DNA from: an uncultured Clostridia bacterium
GTDB lineage: Bacteria > Bacillota > Clostridia > Christensenellales > CALVMC01
Length of the DNA stretch: 64,000 nucleotides
Direction of reading: 5' to 3'
NCBI GenBank assembly: GCA_944342015.1
Contig: CALVMC010000006.1
Location: 1 to 64,000 of the forward strand
Both the position numbers and the translations under genes were made by a program. Of this stretch, positions 1 through 9,000 are shown piece by piece. Each line of letters begins with the position of its first letter. The first letter of the stretch is position 1. The notes under the pieces are model-generated. The model did not search any database, was not told where the DNA came from, and was given only the letters and a program-made list of their open reading frames with translations.

Positions 1-121
1 CTCGTATTACTCGTATTCTTCTTTACTCGTATTTTTCCATATTATTCAAAAACTTTTCTATGCAGTTGTCAAGGTGCGTAAATGCGACTTCTGTCGCATA
101 AGCCATAGCGTCGCTATGTCG
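1..121 (-). other. rRNA-operon-like spacer leading off the left edge
   Basis: This stretch lies downstream of tRNA-Ile on the minus strand and has no terminator. It contains, on the minus strand, ACCTTGACAACTGCATA (about 58-77), which resembles the CCTTGAAAACTGCATA-type string commonly found shortly before 23S rRNA in clostridial spacers. Two perfect inverted repeats (82-99, 7-bp stem; 104-118) could be processing stems. Three copies of ACTCGTATT (about 1-8, 9-17, 25-33) lie at the very edge. I infer that a 23S rRNA gene begins outside the window; this cannot be confirmed here. Confidence 0.55.
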
Positions 122-198
122 TGGTGGGCACAAGTGGACTCGAACCACCGACCTCACGCTTATCAGGCGTGTGCTCTAACCAGCTGAGCTATGAGCCC
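122..198 (-). tRNA. tRNA-Ile (GAT anticodon)
   Basis: A 77-nt cloverleaf with a 7-bp acceptor stem (GGGCTCA with TGTGCCC), D arm, anticodon loop CTGATAA giving GAT, T-loop TTCGAGT and an encoded CCA end at 122-124. It is separated from the upstream tRNA-Ala by one nucleotide (199), so both are cut from one transcript. Ala-Ile pairs with these anticodons are typical residents of the 16S-23S spacer, which matters here because no 16S gene lies upstream. Confidence 0.97.
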
Positions 199-199
199 G

Positions 200-275
200 T
201 GGTGGAGATAATCGGAATCGAACCGATGACCCTCTGCTTGCAAGGCAGATGCTCTCCCAGCTGAGCTATACCCCC
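200..275 (-). tRNA. tRNA-Ala (TGC anticodon)
   Basis: A 76-nt cloverleaf beginning GGGGGTATAGCTC, with anticodon loop CTTGCAA (TGC), T-loop TTCGATT and an encoded CCA at 200-202. The acceptor pairs GGGGGTA with TATCTCC using two G-U pairs. It is the first gene of the unit driven by the promoter at 314-342 and is followed one base later by tRNA-Ile. Confidence 0.97.
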
Positions 276-313
276 ACAGGATAACCGTACGGAATTTTCC
301 GAACAGCCTATAT

Positions 314-342
314 ATAATATCATTATGAAAACCATTTGTCAA
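314..342 (-). promoter_or_regulatory. Strong sigma-A promoter for the tRNA-Ala/tRNA-Ile unit
   Basis: On the minus strand a perfect -35 TTGACA (337-342) is followed after exactly 17 nt by -10 TATTAT (314-319). Transcription would start near 307 and reach tRNA-Ala after roughly 30 nt, too short to contain a 16S gene. This suggests the tRNAs and whatever follows off the left edge are transcribed independently of 16S rRNA. Confidence 0.85.
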
Positions 343-568
343 TAACTTTTCATAATTTTTTTGATAAATTTTTATTAATTTTTACTTATTTTTATTAAGT
401 AATTTGCTGAAAAAGTGCTAGTAGATATTGACTAAATTATTGACCGCACTCAAAATGAATTTAATATCGGATTTACAAAATATTTAAAATGCGATTATTT
501 ATTTGCGATTATTTATTATGGTATAAATATTTACTATATATAATTAATAAATATTAATGTAAATCAAA
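343..568. other. AT-rich gap between corA and the tRNA promoter
   Basis: No coding frame or RNA gene is visible. It contains a 12-bp direct repeat GCGATTATTTAT at 491-502 and 505-516, and AT-rich tracts. No convincing GC-containing terminator for corA was found, so corA transcription may end diffusely in this AT-rich DNA. Confidence 0.5.
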
Positions 569-1531
569 TTACATAAGTTTTTTCTTTTTAAGAAAAAGAC
601 CTATTATAATTGAAATGAGAACGCTTACTCCTACAATAATCCAGAATGCATAATCGAGTCCCTCGAAAGGAAGTTTAACATTCATACCGAAAATGCTTGC
701 AATTAAAGTAGGTATCGAAATAATCAGAGTAACCGAAGTTAAGAATTTCATGACAATATTAAGGTTATTTGAAATAACGGAAGCAAAAGCGTCCATTGTT
801 CCGCTTAAAATGTCACGGTAAATATTACACATTTCAATTGCCTGACTGATTTCTATTGAAACATCTTCGAGTAAATCGTTATCTTCTTCGAATTTTTTAA
901 GTCCGTCGAATTTTATAAGCTTACTTATAACATTCTCGTCGGATTTTAAAGAAGTGGAAAAATAAACCAGCGAATTTTCAAGGTCGAGAAGCTGAATAAG
1001 TTCTTTGTTTTTCATTGAACGGTGAAGTTCGCTTTGAATACGCTGACTCGACTTATTGATTTGTCTTAAATAATGCAGAAATTTGGTGGCGACATTGTAA
1101 AGTATCTGGAATAAAAATCTGGTATTTTTATTTATTGTAAAGCTTTTAACCCTTCCCCTGATAAAGTCACGCACTACCGCCGTTTCCTGTAAGCAAACGG
1201 TAATGAAAACTTCGTTTTTCAATATTATACCCAAAGGCAAGGTGGAGTAAGTATCGTGTCCGTTATCTTCTTCGATAATCGGAACATCGCAAATAATAAG
1301 AATGGCGCCGTCGTCGGTTTCCATACGGGCACCCTCGTCGTCGTCGAGAGGAGCTTTTAAAAAGTCTTCGCTGACATTTACTGCGCTTGCCACGAACTCT
1401 ATTTCTTTATCGGTGGGATTAGTTAAATTAATCCATTTTGATTTAAAAGAAAATTCCGGAGAAAAAAACTCTTCTTCGCTGAATGTAAGGAAATTATTTG
1501 TTTTTTGTTCGTTCTGAAAAACCTGAATCAT
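569..1531 (-). CDS. corA: CorA-family magnesium/divalent cation channel
   Basis: 320 residues, the normal size for CorA. The family signature GMN is at residues 282-284, at the end of the first of two C-terminal membrane helices (about 262-281 and 294-314), with a basic KKKK tail. The large N-terminal part is the cytosolic funnel domain. CorA forms a pentameric Mg2+ (sometimes Co2+/Ni2+) uptake channel gated by intracellular Mg2+. The ATG at 1531 has GGAGG 8 nt upstream. It is preceded by a 22-codon leader ORF and a good promoter, so it forms its own transcription unit. Ion specificity cannot be read from sequence. Confidence 0.93.
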   Translation of the reverse strand: MIQVFQNEQKTNNFLTFSEEEFFSPEFSFKSKWINLTNPTDKEIEFVASAVNVSEDFLKAPLDDDEGARMETDDGAILIICDVPIIEEDNGHDTYSTLPLGIILKNEVFITVCLQETAVVRDFIRGRVKSFTINKNTRFLFQILYNVATKFLHYLRQINKSSQRIQSELHRSMKNKELIQLLDLENSLVYFSTSLKSDENVISKLIKFDGLKKFEEDNDLLEDVSIEISQAIEMCNIYRDILSGTMDAFASVISNNLNIVMKFLTSVTLIISIPTLIASIFGMNVKLPFEGLDYAFWIIVGVSVLISIIIGLFLKKKKLM

Positions 1532-1571
1532 TCGTCCGCCTCCAAAATTTAGTACAGGCGGAAGTAATCTG

Positions 1572-1640
1572 CTAAATTAAAGGCAGCATTTTGCTTCCGC
1601 ACTTTTTATTAAAAGTATTACCGTAAGGTTCCGCTTCCAC
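1572..1640 (-). CDS. Candidate 22-residue leader peptide of corA
   Basis: GTG start at 1640 preceded by a perfect AAGGAGG (1649-1655) with 8-nt spacing, then 22 codons and TAG, ending 40 nt before the corA ATG. The encoded peptide begins MEAEPYGNTF and ends KMLPLI. Its 3' part and the following spacer form an inverted repeat GCGGAAG/CTTCCGC with a nested CTGC/GCAG stem. The ribosome-binding site is stronger than corA's own. I infer a leader peptide that could control corA by attenuation or coupling, by analogy with leader ORFs of Mg2+ transporter genes; no homologue is recognised. Confidence 0.5.
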   Translation of the reverse strand: MEAEPYGNTFNKKCGSKMLPLI

Positions 1641-1664
1641 AAAACCCACCTCCTTGCAAAAGAC

Positions 1665-1693
1665 AGTATAACACCAAAAAAATCAATTAGCAA
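1665..1693 (-). promoter_or_regulatory. Promoter of leader ORF and corA
   Basis: On the minus strand -35 TTGCTA (1688-1693) and -10 TATACT (1665-1670) are spaced by 17 nt. The start would fall near 1658, directly ahead of the leader ORF's ribosome-binding site, leaving a 5' UTR of only about 18 nt before the leader ORF. Confidence 0.7.
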
Positions 1694-1742
1694 GAAATTT
1701 AAAGTTTTTGAATATAAAAAATTTAAAAAATAAATATATTCA

Positions 1743-1776
1743 AATAAAATCGGACAAAACGAAAATATCTTGTCCG
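1743..1776 (-). terminator. Rho-independent terminator after the addBA operon
   Basis: Stem CGGACAA/TTGTCCG (1751-1757 with 1770-1776) followed on the minus strand by ATTTTATTTG. It lies about 60 nt past the stop of the membrane protein gene and upstream of the corA promoter, so it separates the two units. Confidence 0.65.
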
Positions 1777-1835
1777 AAATAAAATTAAATTATTAAAATT
1801 TAAAAAACATATTTAATTGAACCGTTTTTATTTTT

Positions 1836-2705
1836 TCATGCTATTTTGGCGCAGATTTTTCCGAGTGCGGCATTGAGTTTTATTTTTTCTTCTTCGGTGG
1901 TATAATCTTTATCTCTTACCGTAATAAGCATATTGGCAACCTGTTTCAAGGTATTTTGCGACACATTACAGCAAAGCATTTCATCTACTTTGGTAAGAAG
2001 GGTATTGAGTTTTGCGGGTTCTCTACCCTTTTTAAGAGCATTATCCGATACTGCATTGTATTCTTTTTTAATTTCCTCATATTCGCTTTTGTTATTGTTT
2101 TCGAAAATAAGTCTTGCAGAAACGCTGTCTCTGAAAAGGGAAAGTTTTTTCATTATTCTGTTCTGCCTTACACTGTAAACTATAACGAGAAGCCATCTTA
2201 AAATCCCGAAAAACACGAGCGGAGTGACTATACATACAAACTTGGTAATAGATTGAGCGGAAATCGCCATAAAAAACCACACATTTATTACAAATGTAAT
2301 AAGAGCGGTAAGGTCGAAAGTTGCGAAGGCTCTTTTTTCTTTAAGTTCGAATTTAAGAGAGGGAATAACTTCTAAATTAAAGAAATCCGAAATATTTTTT
2401 CCGTTTCTGAAAAGGATGAAATTTTTCCAGGCAAGTTTAAATCTTTTCGGGAATTTGGAAATACATTTTTTTTCGAAACGGTTAATGTTTTTGCAGTTTA
2501 ATTCTGAATTTTTCTTTAAGAATTTAGCGCTTTTTCTGAACCCTGTTATACACTTTGAATAGAACCCGTTAGTTAAAAGCAAGACGAGAAAGATTGCAAA
2601 AATCCAAGCAAGCGGCAGAATTACAAAAACGGTGCCTTTTGAAAATACCAACAATTCTAAAATTTTTTCCGATAAAAAATTAAAAAAATCAGCTGCGTTT
2701 GACAT
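1836..2705 (-). CDS. Unknown membrane protein linked to addA
   Basis: 289 residues; I do not recognise the family. Visible features: a hydrophobic helix at about 24-44, a basic cytosolic-looking stretch (about 50-125, many Lys/Arg), two more helices at about 131-150 and 155-178, and a helical charged C-terminal half (180-289). ATG at 2705 has AAGGAG upstream. It begins 31 nt after the addA stop with no terminator between, so it is probably the third gene of an addB-addA operon. A membrane-anchored partner of recombination enzymes would be new, but the link may only be transcriptional. Confidence 0.8.
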   Translation of the reverse strand: MSNAADFFNFLSEKILELLVFSKGTVFVILPLAWIFAIFLVLLLTNGFYSKCITGFRKSAKFLKKNSELNCKNINRFEKKCISKFPKRFKLAWKNFILFRNGKNISDFFNLEVIPSLKFELKEKRAFATFDLTALITFVINVWFFMAISAQSITKFVCIVTPLVFFGILRWLLVIVYSVRQNRIMKKLSLFRDSVSARLIFENNNKSEYEEIKKEYNAVSDNALKKGREPAKLNTLLTKVDEMLCCNVSQNTLKQVANMLITVRDKDYTTEEEKIKLNAALGKICAKIA

Positions 2706-2736
2706 ATAAATCTCCTTGATAAAAATATGTACACAG

Positions 2737-5700
2737 CTAATCGATTTTTACGGTTAAATTCCTTGAAAAGACATAAATATATTTTTCGTCTACCTTTCTT
2801 TTAAGCCATTTTTCGAGAGCTCCTGCATATAAATCGAGCTGCGGCTTGTAAGTTCGGATAATATTTTCCTTTGATTTACCGGTTTTTTTATAATCCACTA
2901 TAATAGTTTTATCTCCAAAAATGCAAAGGTCTATAACTCCCTGGACGAGTATTTTATCGGAAGAAGAGTTTTCTAAGATACTGTCTGCACCAACTGCGTT
3001 TATGAACCCGAACTCTCTTTTTATGTTTGCGTTTTTCGCAAGGGAAACGACGGGGCTTGTAATACATAAAAATATATCTTTCGGGTTTATGAGTTCAGCT
3101 TCTTCTTGGTTTAACAGATTTTCTGAGACCATATTTTCGATAGCGGTTTTAACCTGCTTTTCGTCGGTTAAAGAAAAATCTATATACTGCATAACTTTAT
3201 GGTAAGCCGTTCCCTCTTTTGCGTCGGAAGAAGAGAAAAGGGTAACCGAATGATTTTCATCTGTACGATTGCTGATTATTTCCGATACCGTATATTTTAT
3301 ACCAAGGTTAAGAGATTTTTGATAAGGATAAGAAAAAGATAGAATTTTGTCGATAATTTCGGCGTCCTTAATGTTTCCTTTTTTGAAAGACGCAATATTG
3401 TTTTCGGTTAAATCCTTTTGATAAACCCTTTCGTAATTAACATACTGTGATAATTTTTTGTTTTTGGCGGCGGCAAAAGAAAGCCATTCCATAAAGGAAA
3501 GCGCCTTTTCCGGCCGTCTGTGTTTTTGCGAAAACTCCCCTTCTTTGTAGCTTCCGCTGATAAAAAGATGATACTGCGCTCTTGTCAAAGCGACATAAAG
3601 AAGTCTTAGTTTTTCTTCGGCTATTTCCTTTCTTTTTTTGTCTACAATCAAATCGAATAGCAAATCGGAAGAATAGCACCTTTCCTTTTCATCGAAATAT
3701 TTTACCGCAAGTTTTAAATTTGCGTCCGCAAGATATGATTTATTGAGTTCGAAAGTAAAGCTTTTGTCGGCGCAGGTTAAAAAGACGACGGGAAATTCAA
3801 GTCCCTTGCTCTGATGGACGGTCATACATTTTACCGCATCGCCCCCGCTTTGAATTGCGGATAAATTGAGCAATGTCGGATTTTCCGTTATTGCCGGAAT
3901 GAAAGTATAGAGGTTTTTGCCGAAATTTTTAGCAGATAAACTCATAAAAATATTTTTTATTTTTTTAAGTTTTATTTCGCCGCCCGGTAAACTTAAAAGA
4001 TAAGTGTCGTAACCGGATTTTTTCAATATTTCGTCAAAAAACTCGTACAGTGAAAGATAGCCGCTTTTTACCCTGTCGCTGTCGGCTTGATTTAAAAAAG
4101 ATTTGATTTTTTCCGAAAGGGGTTTATCGAGTTCGGAATATTTTACAACTGCCGAAAAGAAATCTTCTTTTTGATAACACTTTCTGATTTCCACAAGTTC
4201 ATTTTCGCAAAATCCGCCAATGTTCGAGAGCATTGCCGCAGCCGTTATTATGTCGTTTTTAGGGTTGTAAATAAACTTCAAATAGTTTACGACTTCGGTA
4301 ACTTCCCTGTCGTCGCTGTCGGAAGTTATATCGCTGTCGGTGGGAATTCCCGCACGGTTCAAGGCTTTTACAATATATGCGCCTTCCTTTCTGTCCTGAT
4401 AAAGAACGGCAAAGTCGGAATATGAAAGCATTTTTTCGGCAGTATTGCCTTCCTTTACCGTTGAAACTTTTTTGCCGTACAAAGATAAAATCTTTTCCGC
4501 TACCGAAAAGCCTTCCGACATGCGGAGGGAAATTTCGTTTGAGCCTTTATCCTCTTCCACGCTGTAAACGCCGTCCGCTTCATCTTTTTCGTTGGATTTT
4601 TCCACAACCGAAATTTCGAAAGACGGAATATTCAAAGCTCCTTTGAATTCTCCGCCCGTTACAAGTTTTCCTTCTTTACGGTAATTAATCGAACCGAAAG
4701 TATCGGTCATAATTTCTGAAAATATCGAGTTTATATTTTCTATAATGCTGTCGGAGCTTCTGTAATTTTCGTTCAGAATATAACTTGTTCCCTCTTTTCC
4801 TTTTTCAAACTTTCTGTATTTGGATATAAATATTTCGGGCTGAGTCTGTCTGAATCCGTAAATACTTTGCTTACTGTCGCCTACGAGAAAAATTTTACCG
4901 AATTTTGAAACATTTTCTATAATAAAATCCTGAGAATAATTGGTATCCTGAAATTCGTCTACAAACACATAGTCGTAGCAAGACGAAATTTCCTTTTGAA
5001 TTGCTTTATCTCTAAGTAAAAGGCAGGCAAACTGTTCGAGATCGGAAAAGGTATAGACGCCGTTTTCTTCTTTATATAAACCGAAAAGAGAATCGACATC
5101 TTTTGTAAAGGAAACGAGAGTATTGCAAAGTTCGTATAATGACGGGAGTTTATCTTTTTCCTGCTTTAAATCGTAATCGCTTTTGATTTTCAAATTTTTT
5201 AACTCGTCGATAAAATTCTTATATTCTTCGTTGACGGAAGCATATTCGGGCAAAGAACTGCGCTTCAAATGTTTTTCGAATACTATATTCCTTTTTATAT
5301 GCAATGCTTCTTCGAGATTTTTGGAATTTATGATTTTATCGAGCGATAAAAGTAAATTTTTTATATAATCGGCTTTTTCGTTAAGACTTAAATTTTTAAG
5401 TTTCAAATCCAAATCGTCGTACTCTTGTTTTAAAATTTTACATTCGTTTACTATAAGTTGTTTTCTTAAATTGCAAAGAAAATCGAAATTTTCAATTTTG
5501 AAGTTATCGGCGCATTTATCAAGCCACTCTTCTTTGCTCGGCGCACAGCTTGCGAAAGAATAGATGTACGAAATGACTTTAACGAAATTATCTTCTCTGC
5601 CCCCTGCAATTTTATCGAAAGCGTTATAAAAGCTTTTATCCGAACCTGCAATTTTTTCCTTTATTAATTTTTTTACCGTTTCGGAAAAAATCTTTTTTTC

Positions 5701-6069
5701 GTCCGCCTCGTCCATAACGGAAAAGTCGGGGGAAATTCCGAGTTTATCGAAATGGAGTTTGACGATTTTTTTGCAAAAGGCGTCTATTGTTCCTATATCT
5801 GCGTCGAAAACCGAATCTGCCTGTTCTTTCAGAAAGTCTCCTTGCGTTTCGGCTTTTTTAACCAAGGCGGAAAAAAGTCTGAGTTTCATTTCCTTTGCCG
5901 CAGCCTGGGTAAAAGTGAGCATTAAAATGCGGTTTACTTCCAAGCCTTCTGAAATCAGTCTGCAAACCTTTTCAACCATTACGGAAGTTTTCCCGCTGCC
6001 GGCGGAAGCCGATACGAGAATTTCCTTTTCCTTTCCGTTTAATACTTTAAGTTGTTTTTCGTTCCACAT
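2737..6069 (-). CDS. addA: ATP-dependent helicase/nuclease subunit A (AddA)
   Basis: 1110 residues, slightly short for AddA (usually about 1150-1250). It has a UvrD-type helicase core: Walker A ASAGSGKT at residues 21-28, a VDEFQDT box, the SKGLEFP motif, and LLYVALTRAQ near the end of the helicase part. A RecB-family nuclease lies at the C-terminus (VDYKKTGKS, Asp near 1059). With AddB it processes double-strand ends to a regulated 3' overhang for RecA loading, the Firmicute counterpart of RecBCD. It starts one nucleotide after the addB stop (6070 is the only intervening base), so translation is coupled. Confidence 0.96.
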   Translation of the reverse strand: MWNEKQLKVLNGKEKEILVSASAGSGKTSVMVEKVCRLISEGLEVNRILMLTFTQAAAKEMKLRLFSALVKKAETQGDFLKEQADSVFDADIGTIDAFCKKIVKLHFDKLGISPDFSVMDEADEKKIFSETVKKLIKEKIAGSDKSFYNAFDKIAGGREDNFVKVISYIYSFASCAPSKEEWLDKCADNFKIENFDFLCNLRKQLIVNECKILKQEYDDLDLKLKNLSLNEKADYIKNLLLSLDKIINSKNLEEALHIKRNIVFEKHLKRSSLPEYASVNEEYKNFIDELKNLKIKSDYDLKQEKDKLPSLYELCNTLVSFTKDVDSLFGLYKEENGVYTFSDLEQFACLLLRDKAIQKEISSCYDYVFVDEFQDTNYSQDFIIENVSKFGKIFLVGDSKQSIYGFRQTQPEIFISKYRKFEKGKEGTSYILNENYRSSDSIIENINSIFSEIMTDTFGSINYRKEGKLVTGGEFKGALNIPSFEISVVEKSNEKDEADGVYSVEEDKGSNEISLRMSEGFSVAEKILSLYGKKVSTVKEGNTAEKMLSYSDFAVLYQDRKEGAYIVKALNRAGIPTDSDITSDSDDREVTEVVNYLKFIYNPKNDIITAAAMLSNIGGFCENELVEIRKCYQKEDFFSAVVKYSELDKPLSEKIKSFLNQADSDRVKSGYLSLYEFFDEILKKSGYDTYLLSLPGGEIKLKKIKNIFMSLSAKNFGKNLYTFIPAITENPTLLNLSAIQSGGDAVKCMTVHQSKGLEFPVVFLTCADKSFTFELNKSYLADANLKLAVKYFDEKERCYSSDLLFDLIVDKKRKEIAEEKLRLLYVALTRAQYHLFISGSYKEGEFSQKHRRPEKALSFMEWLSFAAAKNKKLSQYVNYERVYQKDLTENNIASFKKGNIKDAEIIDKILSFSYPYQKSLNLGIKYTVSEIISNRTDENHSVTLFSSSDAKEGTAYHKVMQYIDFSLTDEKQVKTAIENMVSENLLNQEEAELINPKDIFLCITSPVVSLAKNANIKREFGFINAVGADSILENSSSDKILVQGVIDLCIFGDKTIIVDYKKTGKSKENIIRTYKPQLDLYAGALEKWLKRKVDEKYIYVFSRNLTVKID

Positions 6070-6070
6070 A

Positions 6071-9000
6071 TTATTCTTCTTTCCGAACCGAGTCGGTTAT
6101 TGCGTTCTTGACTTTTTTATTTTGAATTCTGAAAGTTTTTTCGCTTAAACAGATATTTTTGTAGGAGCAAAAAGCGCATGAATTTGTATCGTCGTCCTCT
6201 CCGTCCCCGTGGGGTTTTCTTGCGATATAACCTTTATTCATTTCGGAAGACGCTTTCCGCGCAAGTTTTACTACATATTCTTTAACTTTATCGATTTCCG
6301 AAACAGAAAGCACGTTTTCTTCGGCTCTTACTTTAAATACTCCGTCTTTTACCGTAAGGCTTACGGGGAACACCGAGCTTTTTAAATTGTTTTCGCAAAG
6401 AGTAGTATCGAGATTTCTTACGATTTCAGTGTCGTCGGCAATCTGCCCTTTGAGTCTGAGCCTTTCGTCTTTGTTTTCGAATTTAACATATTTGTCGTTT
6501 ACCGGAAGATAAAATGCGCCGACCGCATTATAATCTTTTAAAGCGTTGAGATAAATATAGAGCTGAATTTTATTTCCGTAATATATATCTTTAAGGCTTG
6601 ATTTTATATTCGAAGAGGTTTTATAATCGATGACTATTGCGTTTTTTCCGAGTATATCTATTCTGTCGATTTTTCCTTTGATTTTTATATTCTCAAATAC
6701 TGCTTCGAAAGGACATTCCGTATCTTTTATTTCGAATTTACTTTTACTGAAATTATTATAAAGTTGAACGCAGATATTCGAACACTCTTTAATCATAATT
6801 TTATCGAAACCTTTAAGCTGTTCGAATATGTATTTATAAGAACCGGACGAGACGGTGGATTTTGCAATATTTTCGGCGGTAAGATAAGCCTGATTTTCGG
6901 TGGCGTTATGAGAAATTTGTTTAAAGAATTTTTCAAGCACGGTATGGACAAGACTTCCTCTGTCGAGAGCTTTGAGTCCGAACTCTTCTTTTTCTTTTAG
7001 TTTTAACGCATATTTCATAAAATGTTTGTAGGGACAATCGAAATATGTTTCGAGTTCGGTAGACGAAAGATTAACCGAAGAGCAAAGGCTGTCGAACTTA
7101 ACATATTCGCTGAAAGGCGTCCTGTCCTTTTCCTTGAACCCTACTACCGTATACAGAGCGTCGTAAAAATTTTGCAGATTTTTGGAGTAATAACCTTCTT
7201 TCATTTCGCCTTTTCTTTTTGCAAGCATATATTCGGCGTTTTTTCTCGTTGCGCAAAGCCCGGCAAAATCTTCGGTATTTTCGGGAAATTGTCCGAACGA
7301 AATTACCTTTAAATCGAATAGCCTTAAAAGTTCGGTTATCACCGCCGAAGGAGCGGTTTTCTGTCCTGAGCCGTCAAGTAGCGGATAGGAAATAAACAGT
7401 TCTTTTTCGGGTTTTATAAGCAGTTGAATAATATTGAATTTGTTTTCCTTTTTTACCGTTTTGAAATTCGGTTCAACAGAGATACCGCATTTTTTGAACT
7501 CATCGATTTCCCTTACCGTAAGTATTCCGTCATCGTTTCCGCTTTGCGGAAAACTGCCTTCCGTCGCTCCCGTTACGAAAAGATATTTAACTCCCGTATA
7601 ACGGGACTCGTTAGGCTCTCCGATAAAAACCGAATCGAGTTTTAAGGGAATAAAAGAAAGTTTTGCGCTCGAAACCGCGGTTTTTAAAATCTCGTAAAAA
7701 TTCTTAAAGGTATCGACGGACGAAGAGAATATTTTTTTCTGTTCGTCTAATATTTCGGTAAACTTTTCAAGTCCCCTTAAAGATGCTTCGGCGTTTTCGA
7801 TAAAGCCGTCATTTTTTTGGATGTCGGAAATTCTGTTTTCTTCATTCTCTAAATCGTTTAACTTTATAAATTCCGATACCGCTTTATAAAATTCGCTGAA
7901 AGGAATTTTGCTTTTTATAAAAAGGGGCTTTAAAGAGCCGATAAGTTTTAAACGCACCTTTTCGGCTTTAATTATCTCGTCTTCCTGTCCCTTTACGAAT
8001 TCCTTTTTGAACATTGAATAATTTATATTGTATTTATCGCAGTAATTTATGAAATCGAAGGCATATTCGCAATTAAAATGAGGGCTAAGCACGAATTTAT
8101 AAACGGCGTTTTTTTCAAAATCGGAAAGCACGGTATTCAATGCGTCCGTAATATAACTTATATGCGAAAGATTGGAAAGGGGAAATTTTTTATCTATAAA
8201 ATACGGAACGGCAAATCTTTCGAATATATCTTTAAAAAGCGGTTCGTATTCTTCTATATCGGGACAGACTATCGCAAAATCCTTGTAGCGGTCGCCTTTT
8301 AATATATAATTTTTTATTTTTTCGGCAATGAATACTATTTCGTTTTCCCGGTCTGCCGCACTATGAATACTAATACCTTTACCGTTCTCTTTCGGGCAGG
8401 AAGAATACCCGAAAAGTTCTTTTTCGATAACGGAAAAAGGCGGTTTTATCTCATCTTTCAGATTAAAACAGTTGACCTTTTCGCCGGACGAAAGAGCTAT
8501 GTTTTCGATTTTCTTAACTGTTTCGAAAGGATAAATTCTGTAATTAGCGTCTTTCCCTTTATCGATAAGAGCGACAGTGAAATTAAGAGCATTTTTCATA
8601 AGAAGTTCGACAAGTCTTAATTCCATAGCGTTGAAACTATAAAAATCGGTAACATAAATATCCGACCGGGAGATAAATGCGCTGTCGGCGATTATATCGG
8701 CAAGACCTTTGAGTCTGCTTGTGGTATCTATATAATTTTCTTCGAGAAGTTTAAGGTATTCCGAATAAATACAAGCGATATCGAGGGCTTTATCTTTTAC
8801 CTTGCCTTTAAGTTTTTTCGAAGCTTCGGCAAGCTGTTCAGAAGTATAATTACTGTTTCTTATCTGAGATATAACCGCAAATATCTGCTTGTCGAAACCC
8901 TGTTTTAAAGAAGATGAAGAATAAAGTCTTAGGCTGTTACCTGCTTTTTCCGACGCCTTTCTCATAAGCATTACGGCGCCTTCGGGAGAAAGGAATTTAC

